Assembly: GCA_037178975.1 (NCBI GenBank)
Contig: JASJZH010000002.1
Coordinates: forward strand, 8,957,030 to 9,021,029
DNA length: 64,000 bases
Direction of reading: 5' to 3'
Source of the DNA: Oscheius tipulae
Lineage: Eukaryota; Nematoda; Chromadorea; Rhabditida; Rhabditidae
In this document: in pieces, positions 42,808 through 53,300 of the stretch
Layout: each line of letters begins with the position of its first letter
Position numbering within the stretch: the stretch's first letter is position 1
Notes under the pieces: model-generated
Told to the model about the DNA's origin: nothing
What the model saw: the letters and a program-made list of their open reading frames with translations, nothing else
The model's database searches: none
Translations under genes and position numbers: made by a program

Positions 42808-44665
42808 ATCCGATATATATTCACTTTTGTCTAGGACATATGTGATGTGACTTTTAGACTCGCCGTCAAGCAGAACGGAGACAAATGGTCCAATCGTCTT
42901 CTTTTGCTTACCGGCGAACGTGATGTGTTGACTCTGCGTGAGCAGTATCAGATGAATGGAGGTGTCTGCAGAGCGCTCAGTCTATTCTTCGTGACAGTAA
43001 TCTTACCTGCGGACAAGTTCGAGCTGCTCTGGGAAGCGGCTGATGAGCCTCAGTGGGGTCGCACCGATATCCCTATGATTCCGAAGAGCATGAAGCAGAA
43101 CATTAGTATTTGGTATCATCTCATGGAAGAGAGTAGACGAGCCAAGGAACCCTTGCCGCTGGACATGGTTAGCTCTCAATAATTTTCATCTTAGACAGAC
43201 AAATTTTTTAGTTTGCTCTGGTAGAGGCAACTCTGGCGCACTATGTGACCGAGCAAAATAATCCTGCCAAACGAAGCATTGGTCAAGTGTACAAGCTGAC
43301 GGACAGTCTCAGAAAGGCCCATGAGTTAACCACCAAGGCAACTCCATTTTTTGTCATCTCTCTCGCGAACAAATTGACCTCGGCCGTGCTGATTGGTGCC
43401 TACGATCGCGGACTGCGTATTCACACGCACGATCATTGTCTCCATCGAATTGTGGTTGGCTCGTGGAAGGTCAGCGACGAGATCGCCTCGGATCTGGTGC
43501 AGGAGTACGTCAATGATGGCGGAACCTGGAAAAGTTCGGAAATGAGTCGGGTAAGCCTACGTTTCTATTAATTTTAATATATATATATATATCTGGGACA
43601 ATTTTAATCACTAGTCGGCAAAATCGGTAGTCTTTTCATGATGAGTTTGCTTTCTAAAGGGCTATATCTAAAACTTAGCACAGTCGTTACGCATTTTCTA
43701 ATGTTTCGGCTTAGCCCTTCTCGTATCTCGTTAATAAGCCTCCAGACTTTGGGCATGCTGACCTCCGATTCTGCCTAAGACTCTCTCTAAAAGACCAATC
43801 CTGTTTTCACCAGAAAAGCTTTTTGCATTTGTGATAGACTATATTTGTAAATTGAGACTTTTTAGCGTATCCGTGAAGTACTGCCTCTCTCACGCGGTCA
43901 GTCAAACCTCAAGGCTTCTGCTCTGCCTAATGACATCGTCGACAGTAGTGGCGAGCAGACGGATATTGAGTTGAGTGTAGGGGACGGCTCTCGAGATGTG
44001 AGCAGTGACAGCGACGATGATGCTGACAGAGATTCGCCGCCTCCATACAAAAAGGTCCACCTGCAGCGCCAGAAGCCATTCGTGAAGGCGGCCGTCGGCT
44101 TCAAGAAGACGACGATCCCTGCCCCTTCCCGCCAGTTGGCTTATTGGCGCCGTAAAAAGCAGGCTGAGACCTTTATCTGTCTAGCACCGGCGACTGTCAC
44201 TTCTCAGAAAATTTCTGCTCGCCTCCTGGACACATTCCCGTACCTTGGACCGACTGCTTGGGTCGTCCTCAAGGAGGTTGGGTTTCTTTGATTTTTTGAT
44301 GATATACTGTCTGACACAGAGCCTTCTCGCAACAGATCTCGAACAAGTCAGGAAAGTCTGTATGATGACCAGTAGCCGTCTTTTTGTTGTGATGGATCTT
44401 CTTGACGATCACCAGGACTCGTACAGCCAGCTGGGGCCGGCCAGCATGCTGCTTCTGACTGGTCAGTTTTGTTCAATCATATTAGGCATTAATTATTGCT
44501 ATCACAGTCGGTCCCAAGAAACTTCCCCAGCTGGTCTGCGAACTTCAGACCGTCTCCGCTCCCAAGAAGAAGACTCGTGTTATCACCCGAGATGGCAGTT
44601 TCGAGACCCAGGCCGCCCGGCTCCATGCTCTGGGTGAATTCGACTATCTCCTCGAGATCTTCTAG
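41600..44665 (+). CDS. Gene B: AB-family protein of unknown function
   Basis: The start MATTTTTTTTE is followed by a GC-AG intron (GAG/GCAAGT at 41633, acceptor at 41942). A long Ser/Asp/Glu region (SSDSSMSSSSSDSSESENSE) and a basic patch (KPSRLLLGKRR) come next. Conserved core exons read ADPTEIRGGFLTMLSNCAKR, TFRLAVKQNGDKWSNRLLLL-TGERDVLTL, KFELLWEAADEPQWGRTDIP, RSIGQVYKLTDSLRKAHELT, RGLRIHTHDHCLHRIVVGSW and DLVQEYVNDGGTWKSSEMSR. A second acidic region with PPPYKKVHLQRQKPFVKA is followed by FPYLGPTAWVVLKE and ALGEFDYLLEIF-stop. No known family recognised. A (TG)n tract plus the 23-bp palindrome sits in one intron (42755-42858). The acidic and basic patches suggest a nuclear or chromatin protein (inference). 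Confidence 0.68.
42822..42844 (+). promoter_or_regulatory. 23-bp palindrome inside a gene B intron
   Basis: CAC-TTTT-GTC, TAG, GAC-ATAT-GTG; near-perfect inverted arms. It follows a (TG)n run of about 35 bp. Confidence 0.85.
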
Positions 44666-44937
44666 TTTATTGTGTGTTTTCTATTTGTTACAATTCTCAG
44701 GCCCCGTCTAGGCCGTCTTTCTTGTTACCCCTGTGATCTGAATTTTTCAATTGTTCACTTGATGCTACTTTTCTTTTCTTGTGACCATAAAGTTCCCACC
44801 AGTTGATGATGATGATGATTTTTATGTGCCAAATCCGCACGACGCGTCATTACTGGCTTAGTCCCAGCTTTATATCTTTCTGACTCTTTTACACATTTGT
44901 CATAGACAGTAGTGATGTGTGCTTTAGGCAACGAGTC
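44666..44937. other. Spacer between genes B and C with palindrome motif
   Basis: At 44892-44914: CAC-ATTT-GTC, ATA, GAC-AGTA-GTG. A GCTTTAG acceptor and the gene C start at 44938 follow. Confidence 0.7.
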
Positions 44938-46247
44938 ATGCAACGATGTGGTGTCCACGTCTGGCCTGCTGGAAATGAGTTTCTTCCATACGATCGCGAC
45001 CAGCTGGTAAAACATGCTCTTCGGTGCTGCCTCGACTTGGGTCAGTTCTCATCTTTAAGGCTTAGGTCTAACATGGCCGGCAAGCTGTCAACTTTAGATT
45101 TTCTCGCCGACGGTCGAGAAATGCTACGTATGATGTTTTTTGGAGGAAATGGGCGTAACATGCCTGGTGGTCTTCCGGTGAACGTCGTCTACTCTCGTCG
45201 TGAGAATCTGTCAATGGCCATGTGCTGTTACGGTGTCTATCTGCGCGGCTCGGACACTCATACCCTGAAGCGAATGCAGCTCGGATGCGAAAAGTTCATG
45301 CCGTTCAAAGTGGAGAATGGGAGACATGCGGTGGTGGTAAGCTGCTGCTTCCTAGTACGCTATAGTAACGGAGATCTCGAGGAATTGGTAACCAGTCACT
45401 TTCACTTTTGTCCATGACCAAACCTTTCATAGATTATTGACGACGTTCGTCAGCGCGTTTTCGTCCTCCGCTATACACATCTCGATATGGCTGTTCGTGT
45501 GCTTTTCGGAGGCGAAAAAACACCCGTCGGTGACTCGTCCCAACTTCAGTTCTCGGTCAACTACGATGATGATGATGGCGACAAGCTCGCGACCGGCCTA
45601 AGAGTTCTATCGAGCAATCTGTCAATGGAGTACGCGACAATGATGGGTCTCGTTACCAGCCGCTTCCGCGATCTTGTAAGCTTCTGCTCGTTATATTATA
45701 TGTATCCGCGAGGCTTTTCTCACAGACCGACATTCGACCCGAGTCTGCTCTAGACCGCAGCGTCCGATGTCTACTGGCAGATGGACGAATGTCAGTGGAG
45801 AATGCCCCAGGGCTGCTTCTCGTCCTCAGCGTACGTGCCCGTTGCTGGTTTTAGCCTCAGCTTAATAGAAGAATTTTGTAGGAATCTACTGACCCGATGA
45901 CCGTTGTCGAACGAGTCGCCAGTGTGCTGGTGAACAAGTTGTCTCGTCGTGAACTCAGCCGTCTAGACATCTTGGCCTGGTCGATGGACGTCTGCTATTT
46001 GAACACCCTGCGCGAGAATCTCAATCGCTACGAGAAGGTTGGACATCTCATGCTACTTCAGCCGGGCGGTGACAATGTTGCCATTAGCTCTTTCATCTTT
46101 TCTCGTCGTTCAGTCGTTACGGACCGCTACCACAATCGACTTCAGACGACAGGCTTCCGTCAGACGGCTAATGACCTCATGGAATACTACAGTCATGCAC
46201 TCATCTTGGGCGGTCTGTTGATTCTTATTGACTCTACTAATCTTTAA
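44938..46247 (+). CDS. Gene C: CDE-family protein of unknown function
   Basis: The start MQRCGVHVWPAGNEFLPYDR aligns with D (MAKRCLLMISPPPV) and E (MRSTVIISPPPV). Exon 1 ends at LRCCLDLG before GTCAGT, as in D (MELG) and E (VDLG). Middle exons contain LMFFGG-like MLRMMFFGGNGRNMPGGLPV and FVLRYTHLDMAVRVLFGGEK. The C-terminal domain has NAPGLLLVLS, an intron, then RLDILAWSMDVCYLNTLREN. It ends LLILIDSTNL-stop without the acidic tail of D and E. An intron at 45388 carries a palindrome motif (45403). Unknown family; C, D and E are tandem paralogues with shared intron positions. Confidence 0.65.
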
Positions 46248-46543
46248 AACAAGCCTTCAGATTGTCCGCTCTTCGATCATGTACCATCCGCAAGACGCCT
46301 CACGTTTGCCCTGCGTTCTCCGCCTCCTACCTAAGAGAGCTCACAATAGACTATATATATTGTTTTTGTCACTGTCTTAGCGCCCTTTGGTTGAGTAAAA
46401 AAAAAAAAGTTTCCTTCTTTTATTAGCATGTTTGTCTTCCTGTTGTTCGTGAGTCCATGAGTCATATCAGTATTTTTTCTCTCTCTCTCTCTCTCTTTTT
46501 CTTTCTTAATTTACAAGGCTGAAATTTCAAGGTCTAAGGAACA
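46248..46543. other. Spacer between genes C and D
   Basis: Poly-A and (TC)n runs only; no palindrome motif recognised, unlike the other intergenic spacers here. Confidence 0.5.
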
Positions 46544-48014
46544 ATGGCAAAGCGCTGTCTACTGATGATCTCGCCGCCACCGGTCTCGGATACTCCGACC
46601 TCATCTGCTATGTGTTTTGCAGAAGAGCTCATGACAGCATCGATGGAACTTGGTATAGCCAGCCACCAAATACTAACTTTACTAATATCTGCCTATACAG
46701 ATTTGCAGTCGCGTCAGAAGTCTCTCATTCGAATGATCTGCGTGCGTGCCCCGACGGCAATGCCGGACAATGTCCATCGACGTCGCAATGTGTCGGAGCT
46801 GGTGAAGACGATGCTCGAGCGCCGCAAGCCTGAGGCAGGCTTTTCACTTTTGTTCACAACAAATGTGTAAGTTTAGGCCTTGCCAACTCTCCTCGGAAAC
46901 TATGCGGTGCAGTTGAGACTCGACGGAACGGCCTGTCTGCTGAGGGCTGTGAGTGAGCAGTGCTGTAGCCAGTGGATGATGGTGATGCTTCGCAACCACC
47001 CATTCACCGTCACCTATGCCTTTCTCCAACATCTTCCGGATAACACGTTCCGCGAGTACTTTGTTGATTTGAAGCACAACATTGTTGCCGTGGCTCACTA
47101 CGTCGACGTTTGGAGCATTGCCCAACTGCGAACCACCGCAGGGCAGAAGCTGGTCAATAACTTCGTCTTCCGCTTCTCTTGCAATTTTCACGACTGTGAA
47201 GCTAGTGTCTTCGACTGTCACCAAATCAACAGCCTCCCTGAACTCCATGAACAGCTGCGAGTGGTTGCACTCGACAGGCCCACTGGGGTAAGCCAAAGTC
47301 TCAGTTGTTTTTGAAGCCTCTGTGTGTGTGTGTGTGTTTTAGATTCGCAATATTACTGCCCTGAAGGAGATCAAAGGATGCGATCAGATGACCGAACTGC
47401 TGAATACTTCCCCGTCGCGAGTCCTCTTCGTTGTCACCGTAATCCTTTAAATTTGTGCACATTTATAACACATGCAGTCTATTTAGAATTTCGGCGGAGA
47501 CGCGAGCGTTAGCATGCGCAAGTTGTACGATGAGCTCGGCTCGGCCTTCATTCAACAGCATCTGGACAAGCTGGGCTTGCTTGTCTGGCGTTCGGACGTC
47601 TTCCATTTTGGAAATCTGTGGAAGGCAGCCATTGAGCAAAAGATGGGCAAGGCGGCCGAGCTCGTCTCATTCAAGAATGGAACTGCTGAACGTGCTGTCA
47701 ACTTGTCCTATCTCTTCATGGGCAAGACAACTCCCGAACTGTACAAGATGCACAATAAGACGCTGGACGAGGAGCAGCTGCTCACCAGTCTGATGCAGGC
47801 TTTCTGTTTCTACCGCGTCGTTCTCGTCACTTCTATGGGTGCGTCTTTACTACCAGTCAATACTTCGTCTACGATATTTTTTTTAGCAGACGAGCGAATT
47901 CGCCACAGCTGGGTATTCGAGAAGCAGCAGTGTTTCGAATATCGTCTTAACGACACGTCAGATGCCATGGACGAGAGCGGCTACGTCTATGAGGACAGCG
48001 ACAGTGACTTCTAG
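46544..48014 (+). CDS. Gene D: CDE-family protein with acidic tail
   Basis: Start MAKRCLLMISPPPVSDTPTS. Exon 1 ends CMELG-like (ASMELG) before GTATAGCC. LIRMICVRAPTAMPDNVHRR, then ALPTLLGNYAVQLRLDGTAC, MVMLRNHPFTVTYAFLQHLP, KEIKGCDQMTELLNTSPSRV-LFVVT, and after an intron LRKLYDELG-type MRKLYDELGSAFIQQHLDKL-GLLVWRSD follow. The last exon reads DERIRHSWVFEKQQCFEYRL and ends YVYEDSDSDF-stop. An intron at 46836 appears to use a GC donor (GAG/GCAGGC) and contains an almost perfect palindrome motif. No known domain recognised. The layout matches gene E exon for exon. Confidence 0.66.
46845..46867 (+). promoter_or_regulatory. 23-bp palindrome inside a gene D intron
   Basis: CAC-TTTT-GTT, CAC, AAC-AAAT-GTG; the best inverted repeat of the set. 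The host intron is about 42 bp with a possible GC donor. Confidence 0.85.
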
Positions 48015-48234
48015 AGCTATGTTTTAATTTTTGTTACACCTCAGTCAGTTTTCTTGACTTTCTTTTTGACTATTTGAATTACTGTTGAAGAAGAAATTTT
48101 TATTCTGCCCTCCTCTTACACACAACCACGCATTCGTCCTTGCATACTTTGCTTTTGTCTATGACTTTTGTGTTCTCTTAGGCGGATTAGGCTATTACAG
48201 GACTGTACTGCTGAGGAATTTACTGTTGGCAAAG
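48015..48234. other. Spacer between genes D and E with palindrome motif
   Basis: At 48150-48172: TGC-TTTT-GTC, TAT, GAC-TTTT-GTG, followed by a TTCTCTTAG acceptor and GGCGGATTAGGC. It is probably a 5' UTR intron or outron of gene E. Confidence 0.65.
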
Positions 48235-50074
48235 ATGCGCTCTACTGTCATCATCTCGCCGCCTCCTGTCCAACCGGGTGACTCTATTCGTCTTGTGCGC
48301 GACATGCTCGAGGTTGCTGTCGATCTTGGTACAGAGTTTTACACACCCACACATACACAGCCGAAGAAAATTGTAGGCTTGCTTGCAGGCAAGACAACTA
48401 TCGTCCGCCTTATGTGCTTGAGCCCCGTTCCGAAAAGACGGAACCCGACGACGAACTCTTGTGTTGTCGTTCATCGACAGCCCAATGTCGGAGCTCTTCG
48501 TGAATTGTTTTTCTGCAGCTCGCAGCCTGTTCTGGTATTTCATTTCTCTTTACATATAGTTAATATATTTGCCTACTACTAGATTGAGCCTCAGCTCGGA
48601 CGGATTGTGGTGAAGACGCAAGCGGATGGATCTCATCTGCTTCTGCGCTATTGCGGAGACCAGGAGCCTGAGATTATCATGGCCACGGCTGCCGATTATT
48701 TACCCTTCTATGTGCGCTTTGCCTTTTTGCAGCAGTTAGGCAATGGTTGCTATCGTGAGACGGTGAGTTTACTTTTTAGTTTCGTCGTGTTGACGGGGTT
48801 TCCTTCAGTTTGTGGATGTACTTCACGAGCGTATTGCCACTGTCGACTACACTGACTTCCGAGCCGTGTCGCAGTTCCATCCTTCGTGGAATCTGCCCTG
48901 TTCCTACAGCTACTACGACGTGGATGTCTTGATTGAGACACGTCTTGACGATGGCTCCTCTGACCCGACGACGCCGACGAACACCGGCATCAAGATGATT
49001 GGCTACAAGTCTCTGGTGGATCTCAAGTCTCTCCAGGACGAGCAACGTCTTCTGGACAAGGAGACCGCCAAGGTTAGATTCACTTTTGTCCATGACTAAT
49101 GCTATTCTCTACGTGTCTATAGGAGCGCAATCTCTACGACGAGTACGGTCCCATGCTCTCGTTGCCCGATTTGGTTACCATGATTGCCAACAGGCACGAC
49201 GATGACGACGATGACGACGATCGCGTGAATCGCAAGCTGCTCCTCGTTCTCTCGGTATCTCTTTGTCTCTTCTCGCACACGCATGCACACTAGTTTAGAG
49301 TGAAGATCCGATTGATGCATTTGCTCGTCTCACGAATGCCTTCGGCGAGATGCTTGTAAAGCAGAAGGCTACAATCGGTGTATTGATGTGGCGCACGGAG
49401 GTTCGCTTTTTCGATGATCTGTGGCGGGAGGCCAAAAAGAGCGCTCATGGCAAAGTCGCAATGTTGTTGGAGCAGAAACAGAATGCGCCTACAAAAGGCA
49501 AAGTTGAGCCGTCGTTTCTCTTTCTTCATGAGATGAGCGCCAGTCTGCGCGCGCTGCACAATCTCTGTCTCGACGAAGAGGTGCTGATCGAGCGTGTCAT
49601 GACGGATTTCGGCTTTCATGAGGTCATTCTCTGTGCCAATTTGGGTACTACTTTCGTTCTCTTCAAGTAAACACACAGACGTTTCTAGATGAACACTCCC
49701 GCCACTCATGGGCCTTTTCCAAACTGCCCAGCAACATCTGTAAGCGCTGTGACATGGACTCTGCTACCGCTCAGGAAGACAACGAGCCAGCTGACTGCGT
49801 TGTTGGGGAGAAGGATGCAGTCGTCTCTGACGTCAACCAGAACGAAGCTCAACTCGAGGAAGAAAAGATTGTTGTTGTACCTGCTGCCGTTTCTGAAGAG
49901 ATGTCTATAAACCTCGAAAATGAGAAGGAAGGTATAAATAGTAGCGAGAAATCACCGTCGTCGACGGTGGAGGAAGTCGAGCCGCCTCAGCAGACGCAAA
50001 AGCCGCAGCAGACTCAGATGCCAATGATTCCAAGCTTTCTGATTGAAAGCGACGATGACGATTCCGATTTCTAG
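48235..50074 (+). CDS. Gene E: CDE-family protein with long acidic tail
   Basis: Start MRSTVIISPPPVQPGDSIRL; exon 1 ends AVDLG. TTIVRLMCLSPVPKRRNPTT, IEPQLGRIVVKTQADGSHLL, FVDVLHERIATVDYTDFRAV, IETRLDDGSSDPTTPTNTGI, LYDEYGPMLSLPDLVTMIAN with an Asp run (HDDDDDDDD), RKLLLVLS, and after an intron IGVLMWRTEVRFFDDLWREA follow. The last exon starts DEHSRHSWAFSKL and continues with an acidic, Gln-rich tail ending ESDDDDSDF-stop. Compared with D it shares exon order, the VLS/intron/LLxW block, the DExxRHSW exon start and the DSDF end. It has an extra 100-residue tail. An intron at 49073 carries a palindrome motif (49081). Unknown function. Confidence 0.66.
49081..49103 (+). promoter_or_regulatory. 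23-bp palindrome inside a gene E intron
   Basis: CAC-TTTT-GTC, CAT, GAC-TAAT-GCT within an intron from GTTAGATT to TCTATAG (about 50 bp). Confidence 0.75.
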
Positions 50075-50340
50075 ATTCGACCTTGTCAGGCTGTTACTGT
50101 TACCATTATACCCTTTCCAATGAATTTGTTAATTTTTTAAGTGCGTGCTCTACGTTATCGCCTATGTGTTAAAATCTTCTCACATTTCTGTCATTCTACA
50201 TATATTTATACGTTTACAAACAAATAGAAAATCAGAACGGCTGAAGTCGGCCAATCAACAGAGATTTCCAAGCACGACTACAATCTTGACTAAACAAGTA
50301 TTCCCAGTATTTCTACACGCTTTACAAAAAATCGAATGAA

Positions 50341-53300
50341 TCCTAAGATTCTTGAATCATTCCCCTTTTTGTCCTAGGCTATTTTTGTGCTTACCTTAGG
50401 TGCAGGTCTTCTAACGCTGGCCGCCGCCTCCTCCTCTTAGGCTCGCTCTAATACGTAGGATTTGGTTCTTTACACTTTAGAGCATGACTTTTGTGTTTTT
50501 AGCTTAGTCTTTCAAAAACTGAGAATTTGCGCAAAGCTTAATATATAGTACTACTTAGGCTACCAGACGAAACTAAGGGCTTTGGATTCGCGCGCGCATG
50601 CGAGAGAGGAGGGATGGCGAATGTCTAGCATTAAGGCTTAGCGCTCGAATACAAAAGTAGTAGAAATGTCTATGACAACTACTACTCATTCATCATCAGC
50701 AGCAGCCTAAGATTTATGATTCCTTCCTCTTTTTGTCGCTTAGGCTTTTTTTCTGTTTTCCTAGGTGGTCAGTTAAAGCTGGCCGCCGCCTCCTCCTCTT
50801 AGGCTCGCTCTAATACGTAGGATTTGGTTCTTTACACTTTAGAGCATGACTTTTGTGTTTTTAGCTTAGTCTTTCAAAAACTGAGAATTTGCGCAAAGCT
50901 TAATATATAGTACTACTTAGGCTACCAGACGAAACTAAGGGCTTTGGATTCGCGCGCGCATGCGAGAGAGGAGGGATGGCGAATGTCTAGCATTAAGGCT
51001 TAGCGCTCGAATACAAAAGTAGTAGAAATGTCTATGACAACTACTACTCATTCATCATCAGCAGCAGCCTAAGATTTATGATTCCTTCCTCTTTTTGTCG
51101 CTTAGGCTTTTTTTCTGTTTTCCTAGGTGGTCAGTTAAAGCTGGCCGCCGCCTCCTCCTCTTAGGCTCGCTCTAATACGTAGGATTTGGTTCTTTACACT
51201 TTAGAGCATGACTTTTGTGTTTTTAGCTTAGTCTTTCAAAAACTGAGAATTTGCGCAAAGCTTAATATATAGTACTACTTAGGCTACCAGACGAAACTAA
51301 GGGCTTTGGATTCGCGCGCGCATGCGAGAGAGGAGGGATGGCGAATGTCTAGCATTAAGGCTTAGCGCTCGAATACAAAAGTAGTAGAAATGTCTATGAC
51401 AACTACTACTCATTCATCATCAGCAGCAGCCTAAGATTTATGATTCCTTCCTCTTTTTGTCGCTTAGGCTTTTTTTCTGTTTTCCTAGGTGGTCAGTTAA
51501 AGCTGGCCGCCGCCTCCTCCTCTTAGGCTCGCTCTAATACGTAGGATTTGGTTCTTTACACTTTAGAGCATGACTTTTGTGTTTTTAGCTTAGTCTTTCA
51601 AAAACTGAGAATTTGCGCAAAGCTTAATATATAGTACTACTTAGGCTACCAGACGAAACTAAGGGCTTTGGATTCGCGCGCGCATGCGAGAGAGGAGGGA
51701 TGGCGAATGTCTAGCATTAAGGCTTAGCGCTCGAATACAAAAGTAGTAGAAATGTCTATGACAACTACTACTCATTCATCATCAGCAGCAGCCTAAGATT
51801 TATGATTCCTTCCTCTTTTTGTCGCTTAGGCTTTTTTTCTGTTTTCCTAGGTGGTCAGTTAAAGCTGGCCGCCGCCTCCTCCTCTTAGGCTCGCTCTAAT
51901 ACGTAGGATTTGGTTCTTTACACTTTAGAGCATGACTTTTGTGTTTTTAGCTTAGTCTTTCAAAAACTGAGAATTTGCGCAAAGCTTAATATATAGTACT
52001 ACTTAGGCTACCAGACGAAACTAAGGGCTTTGGATTCGCGCGCGCATGCGAGAGAGGAGGGATGGCGAATGTCTAGCATTAAGGCTTAGCGCTCGAATAC
52101 AAAAGTAGTAGAAATGTCTATGACAACTACTACTCATTCATCATCAGCAGCAGCCTAAGATTTATGATTCCTTCCTCTTTTTGTCGCTTAGGCTTTTTTT
52201 CTGTTTTCCTAGGTGGTCAGTTAAAGCTGGCCGCCGCCTCCTCCTCTTAGGCTCGCTCTAATACGTAGGATTTGGTTCTTTACACTTTAGAGCATGACTT
52301 TTGTGTTTTTAGCTTAGTCTTTCAAAAACTGAGAATTTGCGCAAAGCTTAATATATAGTACTACTTAGGCTACCAGACGAAACTAAGGGCTTTGGATTCG
52401 CGCGCATGCGAGAGAGGAGGGATGGCGAATGTCTAGCATTAAGGCTTAGCGCTCGAATACAAAAGTAGTAGAAATGTCTATGACAACTACTACTCATTCA
52501 TCATCAGCAGCAGCCTAAGATTTATGATTCCTTCCTCTTTTTGTCGCTTAGGCTTTTTTTCTGTTTTCCTAGGTGGTCAGTTAAAGCTGGCCGCCGCCTC
52601 CTCCTCTTAGGCTCGCTCTAATACGTAGGATTTGGTTCTTTACACTTTAGAGCATGACTTTTGTGTTTTTAGCTTAGTCTTTCAAAAACTGAGAATTTGC
52701 GCAAAGCTTAATATATAGTACTACTTAGGCTACCAGACGAAACTAAGGGCTTTGGATTCGCGCGCGCATGCGAGAGAGGAGGGATGGCGAATGTCTAGCA
52801 TTAAGGCTTAGCGCTCGAATACAAAAGTAGTAGAAATGTCTATGACAACTACTACTCATTCATCATCAGCAGCAGCCTAAGATTTATGATTTATTCCTCT
52901 TTTTGTCGCTTAGGCTTTTTTTCTGTTTTCCTAGGTGGTCAGTTAAAGCTGGCCGCCGCCTCCTCCTCTTAGGCTCGCTCTAATACGTAGGATTTGGTTC
53001 TTTACACTTTAGAGCATGACTTTTGTGTTTTTAGCTTAGTCTTTCAAAAACTGAGAATTTGCGCAAAGCTTAATATATAGTACTACTTAGGCTACCAGAC
53101 GAAACTAAGGGCTTTGGATTCGCGCGCGCATGCGAGAGAGGAGGGATGGCGAATGTCTAGCATTAAGGCTTAGCGCTCGAATACAAAAGTAGTAGAAATG
53201 TCTATGACAACTACTACTCATTCATCATCAGCAGCAGCCTAAGATTTATGATTCCTTCCTCTTTTTGTCGCTTAGGCTTTTTTCTGTTTTCCTAGGTGGT

